NCBI GenBank assembly: GCA_000146855.1
Contig: GL405246.1
Coordinates: 1,392,340 to 1,456,339 of the forward strand
Length of the DNA stretch: 64,000 bases
Source of the DNA: [Eubacterium] yurii subsp. margaretiae ATCC 43715
GTDB lineage: Bacteria; Bacillota; Clostridia; Peptostreptococcales; Filifactoraceae
Direction of reading: 5' to 3'
The position numbers and the translations under genes were made by a program. Below the pieces are notes generated by a model that was given only the letters and a program-made list of their open reading frames with translations, ran no database searches and was not told the origin of the DNA. Positions 1 through 9,924 of the stretch are shown here, piece after piece; the first letter of the stretch is position 1; each line of letters opens with the position of its first letter.

Positions 1-36
1 AAAAAATTTTTCCTCCAGCATATCTATCAACCTCTG

Positions 37-471
37 TCATTCTATTCCTAAAAGTTTTACTTCCAAAACATTGTGTTTATTTTTTACTTTTGATATTAAC
101 TTTTCAACATCTATGCTCATCTGAGACATATCTAAGGTAATAGTCAACGTTGCTACATTATTAAGCGGTATGGTTTGATTGATTGTCAAAATGTTAGCCT
201 TATTCTTAGCTAATATATCCAATATTTCAGAAAGTATTCCCTGAATATGTTCAAGTGATACCTCTATAGTAGCCCTTTTTTCATTTACCTGCTCTGTAGT
301 ATTGAAAACAAAGTCCTTGTATTTGTAATAAGAGCTCCTACTAATATTGGCTTTTTTTACAGCGTCACTAACACCCTTAGCCTTGCCAGAAATCAACAGT
401 TGTTTTGCCATTACAACTTTGGAATACACCTCAGGCAAAACTTCACTGTCTACTAATAGAAGTTTTTTCAT
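37..471 (-). CDS. pheB: ACT-domain protein, UPF0735/PheB family
   Basis: A 144-residue cytosolic protein. The N-terminal half (about 1-60) is helical and HTH-like. The C-terminal half (about 70-144) has the beta-alpha-beta-beta-alpha-beta pattern of an ACT domain with the usual hydrophobic strands. Size and layout match the UPF0735 family, often called PheB or a chorismate-mutase-like ACT protein. ACT domains normally bind amino acids, and a regulatory role in aromatic metabolism is only inferred. The start is backed by a GAGGG ribosome site. It is the last gene of a minus-strand series after murB and the AIR-synthase-like gene, 63 nt below the latter. A true chorismate mutase is encoded separately at 17897-18154. 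Confidence 0.8.
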   Translation of the reverse strand: MKKLLLVDSEVLPEVYSKVVMAKQLLISGKAKGVSDAVKKANISRSSYYKYKDFVFNTTEQVNEKRATIEVSLEHIQGILSEILDILAKNKANILTINQTIPLNNVATLTITLDMSQMSIDVEKLISKVKNKHNVLEVKLLGIE

Positions 472-534
472 AAACCCTCATTTCAAATTATTCAAAATAT
501 CATAAATTATAATACTAATTCACACTTAAATTAA

Positions 535-1509
535 TCATAATACTTCATATATGGCATCAGAATCAGGCTCAGTAATAGTAATGGTCTTGCCGTCTTTGAT
601 GAAAATCATATCTTCATCTGTAACAACACCAATCTGAGTGAAACTTACACCGTCTATTTCTTCTTCCAATATATCATCAGTTATTATCAACATACATCCG
701 CTAGATATAAGCCTTGTAGCATCAATTTTATAATAGTCGCATACTTTTCTTGTTATATTATTAATCTTGATGTCGTTATAGTTAATGACACAGCCTTTGT
801 TACAATATCTCATCATCTCATATATTGCACCAAATAATCCACCTTCTGTTACGTCATGTAGAAAAGATATGTCTTTGTTCCTCAACACATAAGCATCCTT
901 TGCTACACTTAATTCGTCATAAAAGTTTTCAGCCCTTTGTATTTCTTCTTGAGATAGAACATTTTTCAGCTCTTCCTTTTTTTCCTTGACTATTATCATT
1001 ATGCCTTCAAGAGATATACTTTTGCTCATATATATCTTTTGACCGGAATGCACCTTAGAAATAGAATTGAACTTACCTTTTTCTATTCTTCCAAAAGCTG
1101 TTATACTTACTATCATCTTATTTACTGCCGATGTTACCTCTGTATGGCCACCAATAATTTGCACTTTGTTTTTGATACATTCATCAGATATATCACTCAT
1201 TAGTTTTTTTATCTCTTCCTGCGTTGTTCCAACAGGTGCTAAAATTGTAACTGTTATTGCTAATGGAGTGGCAAAAGATGTCGCTATGTCGTTAAGGTTT
1301 ACTATTACAGCTAACCTTCCCATATCCTCTGACGTAGCAGTTATCGGATCTGAAGTTACTGTAATTATATCTTCATTTCCTAAAAAACAACCACAATCCT
1401 GTCCTACAAATGGTCTTGTAATGATGTCATCTCTTTCATATCCCAAATTTTTGAATATTATTTCTTCCAACTGATTTATACTTAATTTACCTGATTTAAT
1501 TATCCCCAT
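535..1509 (-). CDS. AIR synthase-related / HypE-like protein
   Basis: A 324-residue protein with the two-domain AIR synthase (PurM/HypE) fold. The N-terminal ATP-binding domain (about 35-150) contains the GQDCGCF and DPITATSEDMGRLAV segments. The C-terminal domain (about 160-320) contains HDVTEGGLFGA. Relatives are mostly annotated as AIR synthase-related or hydrogenase-maturation HypE-like. HypE ends in a conserved PRIC cysteine, but this protein ends in AIYEVL, so HypE activity on a hydrogenase ligand is unlikely. No hyp or hydrogenase genes are nearby. It sits 33 nt downstream of murB and probably shares its transcript. The substrate is unknown. Confidence 0.75.
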   Translation of the reverse strand: MGIIKSGKLSINQLEEIIFKNLGYERDDIITRPFVGQDCGCFLGNEDIITVTSDPITATSEDMGRLAVIVNLNDIATSFATPLAITVTILAPVGTTQEEIKKLMSDISDECIKNKVQIIGGHTEVTSAVNKMIVSITAFGRIEKGKFNSISKVHSGQKIYMSKSISLEGIMIIVKEKKEELKNVLSQEEIQRAENFYDELSVAKDAYVLRNKDISFLHDVTEGGLFGAIYEMMRYCNKGCVINYNDIKINNITRKVCDYYKIDATRLISSGCMLIITDDILEEEIDGVSFTQIGVVTDEDMIFIKDGKTITITEPDSDAIYEVL

Positions 1510-1542
1510 CTAAATGCCCCAAATTTAAAATATACCTATATT

Positions 1543-2466
1543 TTAAAACTCTCCTATTATTTTTACCTCTTCTTCCAACATAACGTTAAATTTATTTGAT
1601 ACAACCTGCTTAACAAAGCTTATCAAATTAATCACTTCCTCACATGTTGCATCTCCTGTATTTATTATAAAACCACTGTGAAGTGAAGATACAGCGGCAT
1701 TTTTCATCACAAGCCCCTTAAGTCCGCTATCTTCTATCAACTTCCCTGCAAAATGGCCTTCAGGTCTTTTGAATGTTGAGCCTGCTGAATATGCTGATAA
1801 TGGTTGCTTTGTTGTACGCCTATGAGTATAGTCTGTAATCTTTGCCTTTATATCATCGTAATTTCCTTTTTCAAGCCTTATTCTTACAGTGAGTACCACC
1901 ATATTTTCTTTGGCAATTATCGAGTTTCTATACGCAAACTTCATATTTTCATTGTTTATCTTTCTTAAGTTCATATCTTTGTCAAGTGCAATTACCTCCG
2001 TCACCACATTACTCATCATAGAATCATAGGCACCGGCATTCATTGTAACAGCACCACCTAAGGTACCTGGAATTCCACACGCAAATTCAAAACCTGAAAG
2101 AGAGTGCTCCAAAAAATACTTGGACAGAGATGTCATTGACATACCTGCATCTACTTCCACAGTATAGTCGTCTATTCTTGTCAACTTATTGAAGTTATCT
2201 GTAAGTTGTATGACTATTGCTCTAATGCCCTTATCTGATACCAAAAGATTTGAACCATTTCCCATTATAAATACGGGATATGAATAGTCTTTTGCTATAT
2301 TTAATATCTCGATTATATCAGCAACTGATGTAGGTCTTACAAAAAAATCTGCATTTCCTCCTATGTGAAAACTTGTCACATCTTTCATAGGATGATTGAT
2401 TTTCAAGTCAAATTTACTTAATTTTTGACCTATTATTTCCTTATAATCTACATTTTTATTTATCAT
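1543..2466 (-). CDS. murB: UDP-N-acetylenolpyruvoylglucosamine reductase MurB
   Basis: A 307-residue flavoenzyme that reduces UDP-GlcNAc-enolpyruvate to UDP-MurNAc, the second committed step of peptidoglycan precursor synthesis in the cytosol. The FAD-binding domain includes the MGNGSNLL segment (about residue 70), GIPGTLGGAVTMNAGAYD (about 130-148) and the YRNS motif. The C-terminal MurB domain carries AGSTFKRPEGHFAGKLIED (around 225-245). Length is normal for the type II Firmicutes enzyme. A weak GGAG lies 11 nt before the ATG. The preceding enzyme MurA is in the same window (14109-15371) but not adjacent. Confidence 0.95.
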   Translation of the reverse strand: MINKNVDYKEIIGQKLSKFDLKINHPMKDVTSFHIGGNADFFVRPTSVADIIEILNIAKDYSYPVFIMGNGSNLLVSDKGIRAIVIQLTDNFNKLTRIDDYTVEVDAGMSMTSLSKYFLEHSLSGFEFACGIPGTLGGAVTMNAGAYDSMMSNVVTEVIALDKDMNLRKINNENMKFAYRNSIIAKENMVVLTVRIRLEKGNYDDIKAKITDYTHRRTTKQPLSAYSAGSTFKRPEGHFAGKLIEDSGLKGLVMKNAAVSSLHSGFIINTGDATCEEVINLISFVKQVVSNKFNVMLEEEVKIIGEF

Positions 2467-2806
2467 ATATAGTATTGCTCCAATTTTTTCAGCTATTAAT
2501 CTTAAGTTATGTGTTTCATTATATTTTCATACTACTATTTATCTTTCACTTGCTTTTAAACCCTATAATGCTAATATTCTTCTTATAATAAGGTATAGAT
2601 TTAATTAATTCAAAATTAAACTCATTTTAATATTAGGAAGTCTATAATATCAAAATATATAACGAAAACCTCGTGTAATTATATCATATCAACACTATAA
2701 TTACAATTTTATTTTTTAACTTTTGACCTATAGTAAATTAGATTAAAAAGTAATGTTCGTTTAATCATAAATACATTTTTTAAATCTATAGTTGATTAAT
2801 GAAAGC
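2467..2806. other. intergenic region murB / groEL
   Basis: AT-rich gap between the murB start and the groEL terminator. It must hold the promoter of the minus-strand murB series, but I see no clearly scored -35/-10 pair, no conserved RNA and no coding potential. Confidence 0.5.
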
Positions 2807-2839
2807 AAAAAAGCACCTATGTCTAATAAGTGCTTTTTT
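2807..2839 (-). terminator. rho-independent terminator of groESL
   Basis: Perfect 10-bp stem AAAAAAGCAC / GTGCTTTTTT with a 13-nt loop, followed on the minus strand by a T-rich tail. It lies about 45 nt beyond the groEL stop codon. Confidence 0.85.
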
Positions 2840-2884
2840 ATGATAAAATTTACTTTATATTTAGATAATCATTCTTATCAATTA

Positions 2885-4507
<1,623 letters not shown>

Positions 4508-4534
4508 TTATAATTCCTCCAATATAATTTTAAA

Positions 4535-4819
4535 CTATTTTACTATTGCCAATATATCACTTTGTCTAAGAATTGTGTATTCTTGTCCGTCAATTTTTAC
4601 TTCTGTTCCGGCATATTTAGAAAATAATACTTTGTCTCCCTTTTTAACTTCCATCTTTACTTCTTTTCCGTCAACTATTCCACCAGGACCTACTTCTACA
4701 ACCTCAGCTTCTTGAGGTTGCTCTTTCGCACTACCTGTAAGTATTATTCCACCCTTAGTCTTTTCTTCAGCTTCAAGTTTCTTGATTACTACTCTGTCTG
4801 CTAATGGTCTTATTTCCAT
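4535..4819 (-). CDS. groS: co-chaperonin GroES (Hsp10)
   Basis: A 94-residue lid subunit that caps the GroEL ring. The start MEIRPLADRVVIKKLE, the flexible mobile-loop segment EEKTKGGIILTGSAKEQPQE (about 17-36) and the terminal strand YTILRQSDILAIVK are typical. It is the first gene of the groESL operon and is preceded by an AGGAGG ribosome site. The CIRCE operator lies about 90 nt upstream. Confidence 0.98.
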   Translation of the reverse strand: MEIRPLADRVVIKKLEAEEKTKGGIILTGSAKEQPQEAEVVEVGPGGIVDGKEVKMEVKKGDKVLFSKYAGTEVKIDGQEYTILRQSDILAIVK

Positions 4820-4910
4820 TGATAAATGCCTCCTAAATTTCTTATTATTTGATTAAATTCTACTGTTTGCCTAACAAACAACCTAAAATTCAACATTTTT
4901 CTTTTTAATG

Positions 4911-4937
4911 TTAGCACTCAATAGTATCGAGTGCTAA
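4911..4937 (-). promoter_or_regulatory. CIRCE operator (HrcA binding site)
   Basis: TTAGCACTC, nine spacer bases, GAGTGCTAA: a perfect match to the CIRCE consensus. It lies between the groESL promoter and groES, so HrcA bound here would block transcription until heat shock. The hrcA gene is outside the window. Confidence 0.97.
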
Positions 4938-4948
4938 TTACAAGTTAT

Positions 4949-4976
4949 ATTATATTACAAAAAAAATTTTTTGCAA
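4949..4976 (-). promoter_or_regulatory. sigma-A type promoter of groESL
   Basis: On the minus strand TTGCAA (4976-4971) and TATAAT (4954-4949) are 16 nt apart. Transcription would start near 4942-4938, immediately before CIRCE, the usual arrangement in Firmicutes. Confidence 0.7.
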
Positions 4977-5240
4977 TAGTTTTTTAAAATTTTTTTGAAA
5001 TTTTTCATCCAATCTTATAAATAATTCTACATTCTCATATTAAATTTTAGTTAAATTATTTTGAAAATATGAAAACTTTTCTCTATCGCCTCTACTGAAA
5101 CTTTTGAGAAATTATTATAAAATAATTTACTTTTACTTTCCTTAACATTTGATATTATACTTTATTTATGCTAAAATTAGATATAATTTTTTAAAATTGT
5201 AAAGTTATTAAAAACTTTTAACATTATTTGGAGGTATTTT

Positions 5241-5831
5241 ATGTGCGGTCATGGACATGGTAAAGGTCATGTAGAAAAAATGAAAGAAAGATATTATCTT
5301 AATAGGAATAATACTGTTTTACTTGGTATAGACATACAAGAAAAACTGATAAAAGCGATGTTTAATGCTGAAACATTTATGAAAAATTCTAAAGCCTTGC
5401 TTAACCTTACAAATATTTACAATATACCGGTTATACTTACTGAACAAAATCCAAAAGCTTTAGGTAGTACGAGCGAAGAATTACTCAGCATTGTTCCAAA
5501 TGCTACTGTATTGGAGAAGATGGACTTCAGCGGATTTTGTCCTGAACTTGATGAAATTTTGAAAAAACAAGGTAAAACAAATGTAATAGTATTTGGTATG
5601 GAATCACATGTATGCGTTTATCAAACTGTGAGAGATTTGATAGTAAATGGATATAATGTAACAATAGTAAGCGATGCGGTAGCGTCAAGATTTAAGTTTA
5701 ACTATGATAATGCTCTTGATATGATGAGCAAGATACACACTGTAATATCAAATACTGAAACAGTATTATTCGATATTGTTCACACTTCAAGCGATGAGCA
5801 CTTCAAAGAAGCACAGAAACTTATAAAATAA
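5241..5831 (+). CDS. isochorismatase-family cysteine hydrolase with Cys/His-rich N-terminus
   Basis: A 196-residue protein of the isochorismatase/nicotinamidase superfamily. The expected Asp-Lys-Cys triad is visible: Asp in LLGIDIQEKL (about 31), Lys in LEKMDFSGF (about 94) and Cys in GMESHVCV (about 128). The substrate cannot be told; relatives hydrolyse amides or vinyl ethers. The first nine residues after Met are CGHGHGKGH, a putative metal-binding tail absent from most relatives. GGAGG six nt before the ATG supports this start, so the tail is probably translated. The gene stands alone and converges on bioB, sharing the terminator at 5841-5887. Confidence 0.85.
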   Translation: MCGHGHGKGHVEKMKERYYLNRNNTVLLGIDIQEKLIKAMFNAETFMKNSKALLNLTNIYNIPVILTEQNPKALGSTSEELLSIVPNATVLEKMDFSGFCPELDEILKKQGKTNVIVFGMESHVCVYQTVRDLIVNGYNVTIVSDAVASRFKFNYDNALDMMSKIHTVISNTETVLFDIVHTSSDEHFKEAQKLIK

Positions 5832-5840
5832 TTCTATAAT

Positions 5841-5887
5841 AAAAAATCACCCTCACTATTAATTTGCACAAGTTGGGTGATTTTTTT
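5841..5887. terminator. bidirectional terminator between the hydrolase gene and bioB
   Basis: A 12-bp perfect stem AAAAAATCACCC / GGGTGATTTTTT with a 22-nt loop. T-runs follow on both strands, so it can end the convergent transcripts of both neighbours. Confidence 0.85.
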
Positions 5888-5938
5888 ATATTTTTTGTAT
5901 TGTGGTAATTTTTAAATATTTATAAGACTTGATAACTA

Positions 5939-6910
5939 TTATTCTATTATTTCAGCTACATATCCAAGCTGAGTTATCATCTCAATATCTTCTTTAATAG
6001 TTATACCTGTCGTAGTCAACATATCTCCTGATATCGCAGCATTAGCTCCAGATTCAAAGCATGATTTTCCTTTGTCTTCAAGCAATCCTCTACCTCCGGC
6101 AAGTCTTATAGCTGCGCTTGGATTAATAAATCTAAATATTGCAACTATCCTTCTCATATCGTCATTGGTAAGTCTTGTATTATTTTCAAAAGGAGTTCCT
6201 TCTATAGCGTTGAGCATATTTATTGGTATTGATTTTACTCCCAAATCTCTGATATCAAGAGCCATATCTATCCTATCCTCATAAGTCTCTCCAAGTCCCA
6301 TGATACCGCCACTACAAACTTCCAGTCCAACTTTTTGAGCAGCTTTTATAGACCTTATCTTGTCATCGTAGGTATGTGTAGTACATATCCCTGGAAAATT
6401 TCTCCTTGAAGTTTCAAGGTTATTGTGTATCCTAACTATACCTGCATTTTTTATCTTTGCAAAGCCTTCTTCATCCAATAGACCAAATGAACCACATACC
6501 TTTACATCCAAATTTTCAAGTATGTCTTTTGTTGCTGTGCACATATAGTCAAGTTCACTATCATTTAATTTTCTACCTGATGTTACTATTGAATATCTCA
6601 ATACTCCTTTTTCTTTATTGTATTTTGCAAGCTCAGTCATTTCTTTTATTTCAAGTAATGGATAGACCTCAACTTTAGTATCATAAAATGACGATTGTGC
6701 GCAAAATTTGCAATTTTCTGAGCATTTCCCACTTTTTCCGTTGACTATGGAGCAAAGGTCAAATTTATTTTCACACATTTTTTGCCTTATTTCATCCGCA
6801 CATTTGCAGAGTATCTCCAAATTCTCATCAACAAGAAGCATTGCTTCATGCTTATTTATCAACTTATCATTTAATAATATCTCATCTTTTAGTTTAATTG
6901 CAATACTCAT
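5939..6910 (-). CDS. bioB: biotin synthase BioB
   Basis: Radical-SAM enzyme that inserts sulfur into dethiobiotin, the last step of biotin synthesis. The CxxxCxxC cluster motif is in KCSENCKFCAQS (about residue 60-70). CSGGIMGLGET and RLAGGRG further on are typical of BioB. I place the start at 6910 (MSIAIK...), giving 323 residues. GGAGAAG lies six nt before that ATG, whereas the ATG four codons upstream (6922) has no ribosome site. No other bio gene is adjacent, so it may serve salvage of dethiobiotin or belong to a scattered pathway. Confidence 0.93.
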   Translation of the reverse strand: MSIAIKLKDEILLNDKLINKHEAMLLVDENLEILCKCADEIRQKMCENKFDLCSIVNGKSGKCSENCKFCAQSSFYDTKVEVYPLLEIKEMTELAKYNKEKGVLRYSIVTSGRKLNDSELDYMCTATKDILENLDVKVCGSFGLLDEEGFAKIKNAGIVRIHNNLETSRRNFPGICTTHTYDDKIRSIKAAQKVGLEVCSGGIMGLGETYEDRIDMALDIRDLGVKSIPINMLNAIEGTPFENNTRLTNDDMRRIVAIFRFINPSAAIRLAGGRGLLEDKGKSCFESGANAAISGDMLTTTGITIKEDIEMITQLGYVAEIIE

Positions 6911-7272
6911 TATCTTCTCCATATATTAAATTAATGTACAAAACTTCATCTTCAATGTCTTAAAATTCAAACTACCACAAGATAAATCTTCTTATGTTAT
7001 CAATAACTAGTTATATTTGTAAATTCACTTAATTTCTAATATTATAAGAACTATATATTAGAAATTCCAACTATAAAAACTTAACTTTTGACATCAAAAA
7101 TGTATTTGTATATTAAATTTTCATAATTTATCATTTGTAAATTAAATAATACACTAAGAAATTAATATTGTCAATTAATAATATTATTATATTTACTATT
7201 TTAAAATTTCGTTATTAATTATAATTTAACTTTATCCTTAGAGTTTTATCAAAATAATAAATAAAATCTATT
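6911..7272. other. intergenic region bioB / AraC regulator
   Basis: About 360 nt of very AT-rich sequence without coding potential. The only symmetric element noticed is the 12-bp palindrome ATAACTAGTTAT at 7003-7014, about 95 nt upstream of bioB. It does not match the Firmicutes BirA operator well, so I leave it unassigned. No clear promoter was found. Confidence 0.4.
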
Positions 7273-8117
7273 CTAAGCTTCTTTTTCAATAGGTATCCAT
7301 AGCTCCATAACATAGTCATCACTATACATATCTCCCTCAAAGTATACCTCAAAATCAGGAGATCCTGAATGTTTGTATCCATTTTCCGGCAAAAATGTCT
7401 CCATAGCAAACTTCCATCCAAAGTGAATAGAATCAGGAACCTTTCCAACTAGTTCTATACAAGCGTATTTAGCTTGCGGTATCTCCATTATCTCAAGTCC
7501 AAGTTTTTTTGCTTTTTCAATATCTTCTACGTCAAAACCTGCCATATAGTTAATCTTATTTACATCTTGCACATCGTAGCATACACCGTAGTTCATCTTG
7601 TTTCCTAAACTTGAAAGCTCATTATAATCAGCTTTTGAAAAGAGTTCTTCCCAAACTTCAGGACATAATTTTGAATTTATATTTTCTTTTTTACACCTGC
7701 AACCTTAAATGCTTTTTTTACTTCAATTCTTGCATTCATCTTTTCTCCTCCTTGAATACTTAGACTTAATCTAAGCTTTGAAAAAACTTTTATAGGTGCA
7801 CCTTTTCTAACATTAACCGGGGAAGTATTATGAAATTTTTTAAAGGCTGATGTAAAGGAATTTGGGGAATCGTAACCATATTTTAGAGCAATATCTATGA
7901 TTTTTATATTGCTTTCACTTATTTCCATACCAGCTTTAGTGAGTCTTCTAAGTCTTATATACTCATAGAGAGTAAAGTCGGTAAATATAGAAAATATCCT
8001 GCTGAACATTGGATAAGAATAGCCGGTAATTTTAAGTATTTCACGCTCATCTACCTCTTGATCCAAGACTGTCTCCAAGTAATCCATAGCCATATTAAAA
8101 CTCATTAAAAAATTCAT
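7273..8117 (-). CDS. AraC-family regulator with GyrI-like effector domain, interrupted by a frameshift
   Basis: The reading frame from 8117 encodes the AraC-type double HTH (about residues 8-105), a linker and the start of an effector domain (MNARIEVKKAFKVAGV), then stops at 7677. The rest of the GyrI/AraC-effector domain continues in the -1 frame through ...NSKLCPEVWEELF to a stop at 7273. A -1 shift at the A_AAA_AAG heptamer (7692-7686) joins both into one 281-residue protein of normal family length with seamless homology (VKKENINSK). Fragment coordinates are 7677-8117 and 7273-7596. The start is supported by AAGGAGG. It may be a recoded gene, a young pseudogene or a homopolymer error. An 18-bp palindrome just upstream may be its own operator. 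Confidence 0.8.
7686..7692 (-). other. putative -1 slippery heptamer A_AAA_AAG
   Basis: In the zero frame the codons read GTA AAA AAG AAA ATA TAA. Slipping back one base after AAG gives GAA AAT ATA, which enters the frame of the downstream GyrI domain; the zero-frame stop is two codons after the heptamer. AAGG lies about 10 nt upstream, a spacing similar to the stimulatory Shine-Dalgarno of E. coli dnaX, which uses the same heptamer. Whether slippage occurs is untested; loss of one A from a 7-A run explains the data equally well. Confidence 0.5.
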
Positions 8118-8126
8118 TTTTCCTCC

Positions 8127-8144
8127 TTAATAAGTACTTATTAA
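8127..8144. promoter_or_regulatory. 18-bp palindrome, candidate operator
   Basis: TTAATAAGTACTTATTAA is a perfect palindrome overlapping the upstream edge of the ribosome site of the AraC-type gene. The position suits a repressor site or autoregulation. The binding protein is unknown. Confidence 0.45.
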
Positions 8145-8280
8145 AGATATAATAACATCAGAAATTTAAAATATCTACATATTTCTTGTACAAATAATAT
8201 TTGTTTATTGATTTTGTATTTACAATGATGTATAATTTTCTTAAATAGTTGTCAAAGGTTATATTTACAGCAATACAACC

Positions 8281-8309
8281 TTTCAATTATTTTAATTATT
8301 ATGTATAAT
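8281..8309 (+). promoter_or_regulatory. candidate sigma-A promoter of yaaA-recF
   Basis: TTTCAA (8281-8286), 17 nt, TATAAT (8304-8309), ending 36 nt before the yaaA start. The -35 is weak. It overlaps an inverted repeat AAAGGTT (8254-8260) / AACCTTT (8277-8283) that could be an operator. Confidence 0.45.
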
Positions 8310-8345
8310 TAGTTCATCAACATAGATAAATAATGGGAGAATTTA

Positions 8346-8564
8346 ATGGAAATAATTATCAATACAGAATTTATAAAATTGGACCAACTCTTGAAATTAG
8401 CAGATATAACTTCATCAGGAGCTGAGTCTCATGCGCTTATCACTGATGGAAAGGTCAAAGTAAACGGTCAGGTTGAATTGCAAAAAAGAAAGAAAATAAG
8501 AGAAAACGACATAGTTGAAGTAAATAAAAAGGTAATACAGGTAATCTTTGATGCAGATAAATAA
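8346..8564 (+). CDS. yaaA: S4-domain RNA-binding protein YaaA
   Basis: A 72-residue protein consisting of one S4-type RNA-binding domain (LDQLLKLADITSSGAESHALITDGKVKVNG pattern, about 13-45). Small S4 proteins of this length directly before recF are the YaaA (RlbA) family, and B. subtilis has the same pair at the replication origin. A role in ribosome assembly has been proposed for the family. Its 3' end overlaps recF by 14 nt, so the two are translationally coupled. Unlike in most Firmicutes, dnaN and gyrB are not next to it. Confidence 0.88.
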   Translation: MEIIINTEFIKLDQLLKLADITSSGAESHALITDGKVKVNGQVELQKRKKIRENDIVEVNKKVIQVIFDADK

Positions 8565-9621
8565 TATAAATTTAAAAAATTACAGAAACTATGAAAATTT
8601 GTCGCTTGACTTTTCAGAAAATATAAATATGATTATCGGCCAAAACGGTCAAGGAAAGACAAATATAGTTGAGGCTGTTCACTTTCTCTCATTTGCAAAA
8701 TCTTTCAGGACAAACAGAGATAAGGAAGTAATAAACTTTGGAAAAGATAGTGCATATATAAAATCATCCATCCAAAATATAGACGACTCATACACCATAG
8801 ATATACGCATATCCAACTTGGATAAGAAAGCTGTCAATATAAATAAAAATCCGATAAGTAAAATAAGTGATTTGATGGGAATAGTAAATGTAGTTGTATT
8901 TTCTCCGGAAGACACAAAAATAGTATCTGATACTCCATCTTTTAGGCGTGGATTTATGAACAAAGAAATATCGCAAATCAAGCCTTTATACTATAATATA
9001 TTGCTTGACTATAATCAGACTTTGGAAAATAAAAATTCTCTTTTGAAAACTCAAAATCCGGATACCATCATGCTTGATATTTATGATGAACAGTTGTCAG
9101 CCTATATGGAAAAAATCATAGCTTATAGAAAGGATTTTATCAAACAAATCTCTGTTATAGCAAATGAAACTCATGGAAAAATATCTTCTCAAAAAGAAAA
9201 TCTTATAATAAACTATTCTCCAAATATAAAATATGAAAAAAAAGAAGATATATTTAAATTATTATCATCTTCAAGAGCCGATGATATGATAAGAGGTACA
9301 TCAAGTAAAGGTATACACAAAGATGATATTGAGATTATGATTGGTGATATAGATATTAGAAAATTTGGCTCTCAGGGGCAGAAAAAGACCGCTACTATAG
9401 CTTTAAAACTATCAGAAATTGAGCTTATTTATAATATGAAAAAAGAATATCCTGTGGTAATCTTGGATGATATTTTCAGTGAATTGGATATAAACAGAAG
9501 AAAAATGCTTATAGAAAAACTGCTGAATATTCAGACCTTTATTACCACTACCGAAAAGATAGATATAGACAAAGAAATAAAATATTTTGAAGTGAAAGAT
9601 AAAAATGTGAATGTATTGTAA
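8551..9621 (+). CDS. recF: DNA replication/repair protein RecF
   Basis: A 356-residue SMC-like ATPase that helps load RecA at single-stranded gaps with RecO and RecR. The Walker A motif GQNGQGKTN is at about residue 30, the ABC-type signature region KFGSQGQKKT at about 270-280 and Walker B VILDDIFSELD at about 300. I choose the ATG at 8551; a TTG one codon earlier is possible. The start lies inside yaaA. In most Firmicutes recF sits in dnaA-dnaN-yaaA-recF-gyrB; here a HIT gene follows after a 303-nt gap. Confidence 0.95.
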   Translation: MQINNINLKNYRNYENLSLDFSENINMIIGQNGQGKTNIVEAVHFLSFAKSFRTNRDKEVINFGKDSAYIKSSIQNIDDSYTIDIRISNLDKKAVNINKNPISKISDLMGIVNVVVFSPEDTKIVSDTPSFRRGFMNKEISQIKPLYYNILLDYNQTLENKNSLLKTQNPDTIMLDIYDEQLSAYMEKIIAYRKDFIKQISVIANETHGKISSQKENLIINYSPNIKYEKKEDIFKLLSSSRADDMIRGTSSKGIHKDDIEIMIGDIDIRKFGSQGQKKTATIALKLSEIELIYNMKKEYPVVILDDIFSELDINRRKMLIEKLLNIQTFITTTEKIDIDKEIKYFEVKDKNVNVL

Positions 9622-9924
9622 ATTTTTATCTTTTTAAAGAACAGTTAATTCAAAATTTCCATAATAGAAACATATTAAAAGAACTTATATTTGAATAAGT
9701 TCTATAAATACAAATGCTATATTTTATGTAATTTTTTGGTATTTCAATTTTTTAATAAATATTCAAATTTTAATCTATATTATTAAAAACATTGTATATC
9801 AAATACCAGATGAACAAAAATATATATTTAAATTTCAACTGAAATCACTATAGTTTTAAGTATAAAGTTGAGATATTCAAAATATATAAAAATATTGTAA
9901 TCACAGTATTAAAAGGAGGTTATT
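9622..9924. other. intergenic region recF / HIT gene
   Basis: A 303-nt gap with no coding potential. A 9-bp hairpin (9680-9688 / 9695-9703, AGAACTTAT / ATAAGTTCT) follows recF but lacks a clear T-run. A second inverted pair, TGGTATTT (9737-9744) / AAATACCA (9801-9808), brackets 72 nt. No DnaA boxes of the TTATCCACA type were seen here, which argues against an origin at this locus. Confidence 0.5.

Noticed and set aside
7003..7014. 12-bp palindrome ATAACTAGTTAT upstream of bioB as a BirA operator
   Set aside because: The Firmicutes BirA site is two separated half-sites of TTGTTAAC type; this compact palindrome does not fit.
8118..8345. chromosomal replication origin at yaaA-recF
   Set aside because: No cluster of TTATCCACA-type DnaA boxes, no dnaA or dnaN beside it.
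9680..9703. recF terminator
   Set aside because: The 9-bp hairpin is real but is not followed by a T-run, so I list it only as a hairpin in the gap description.
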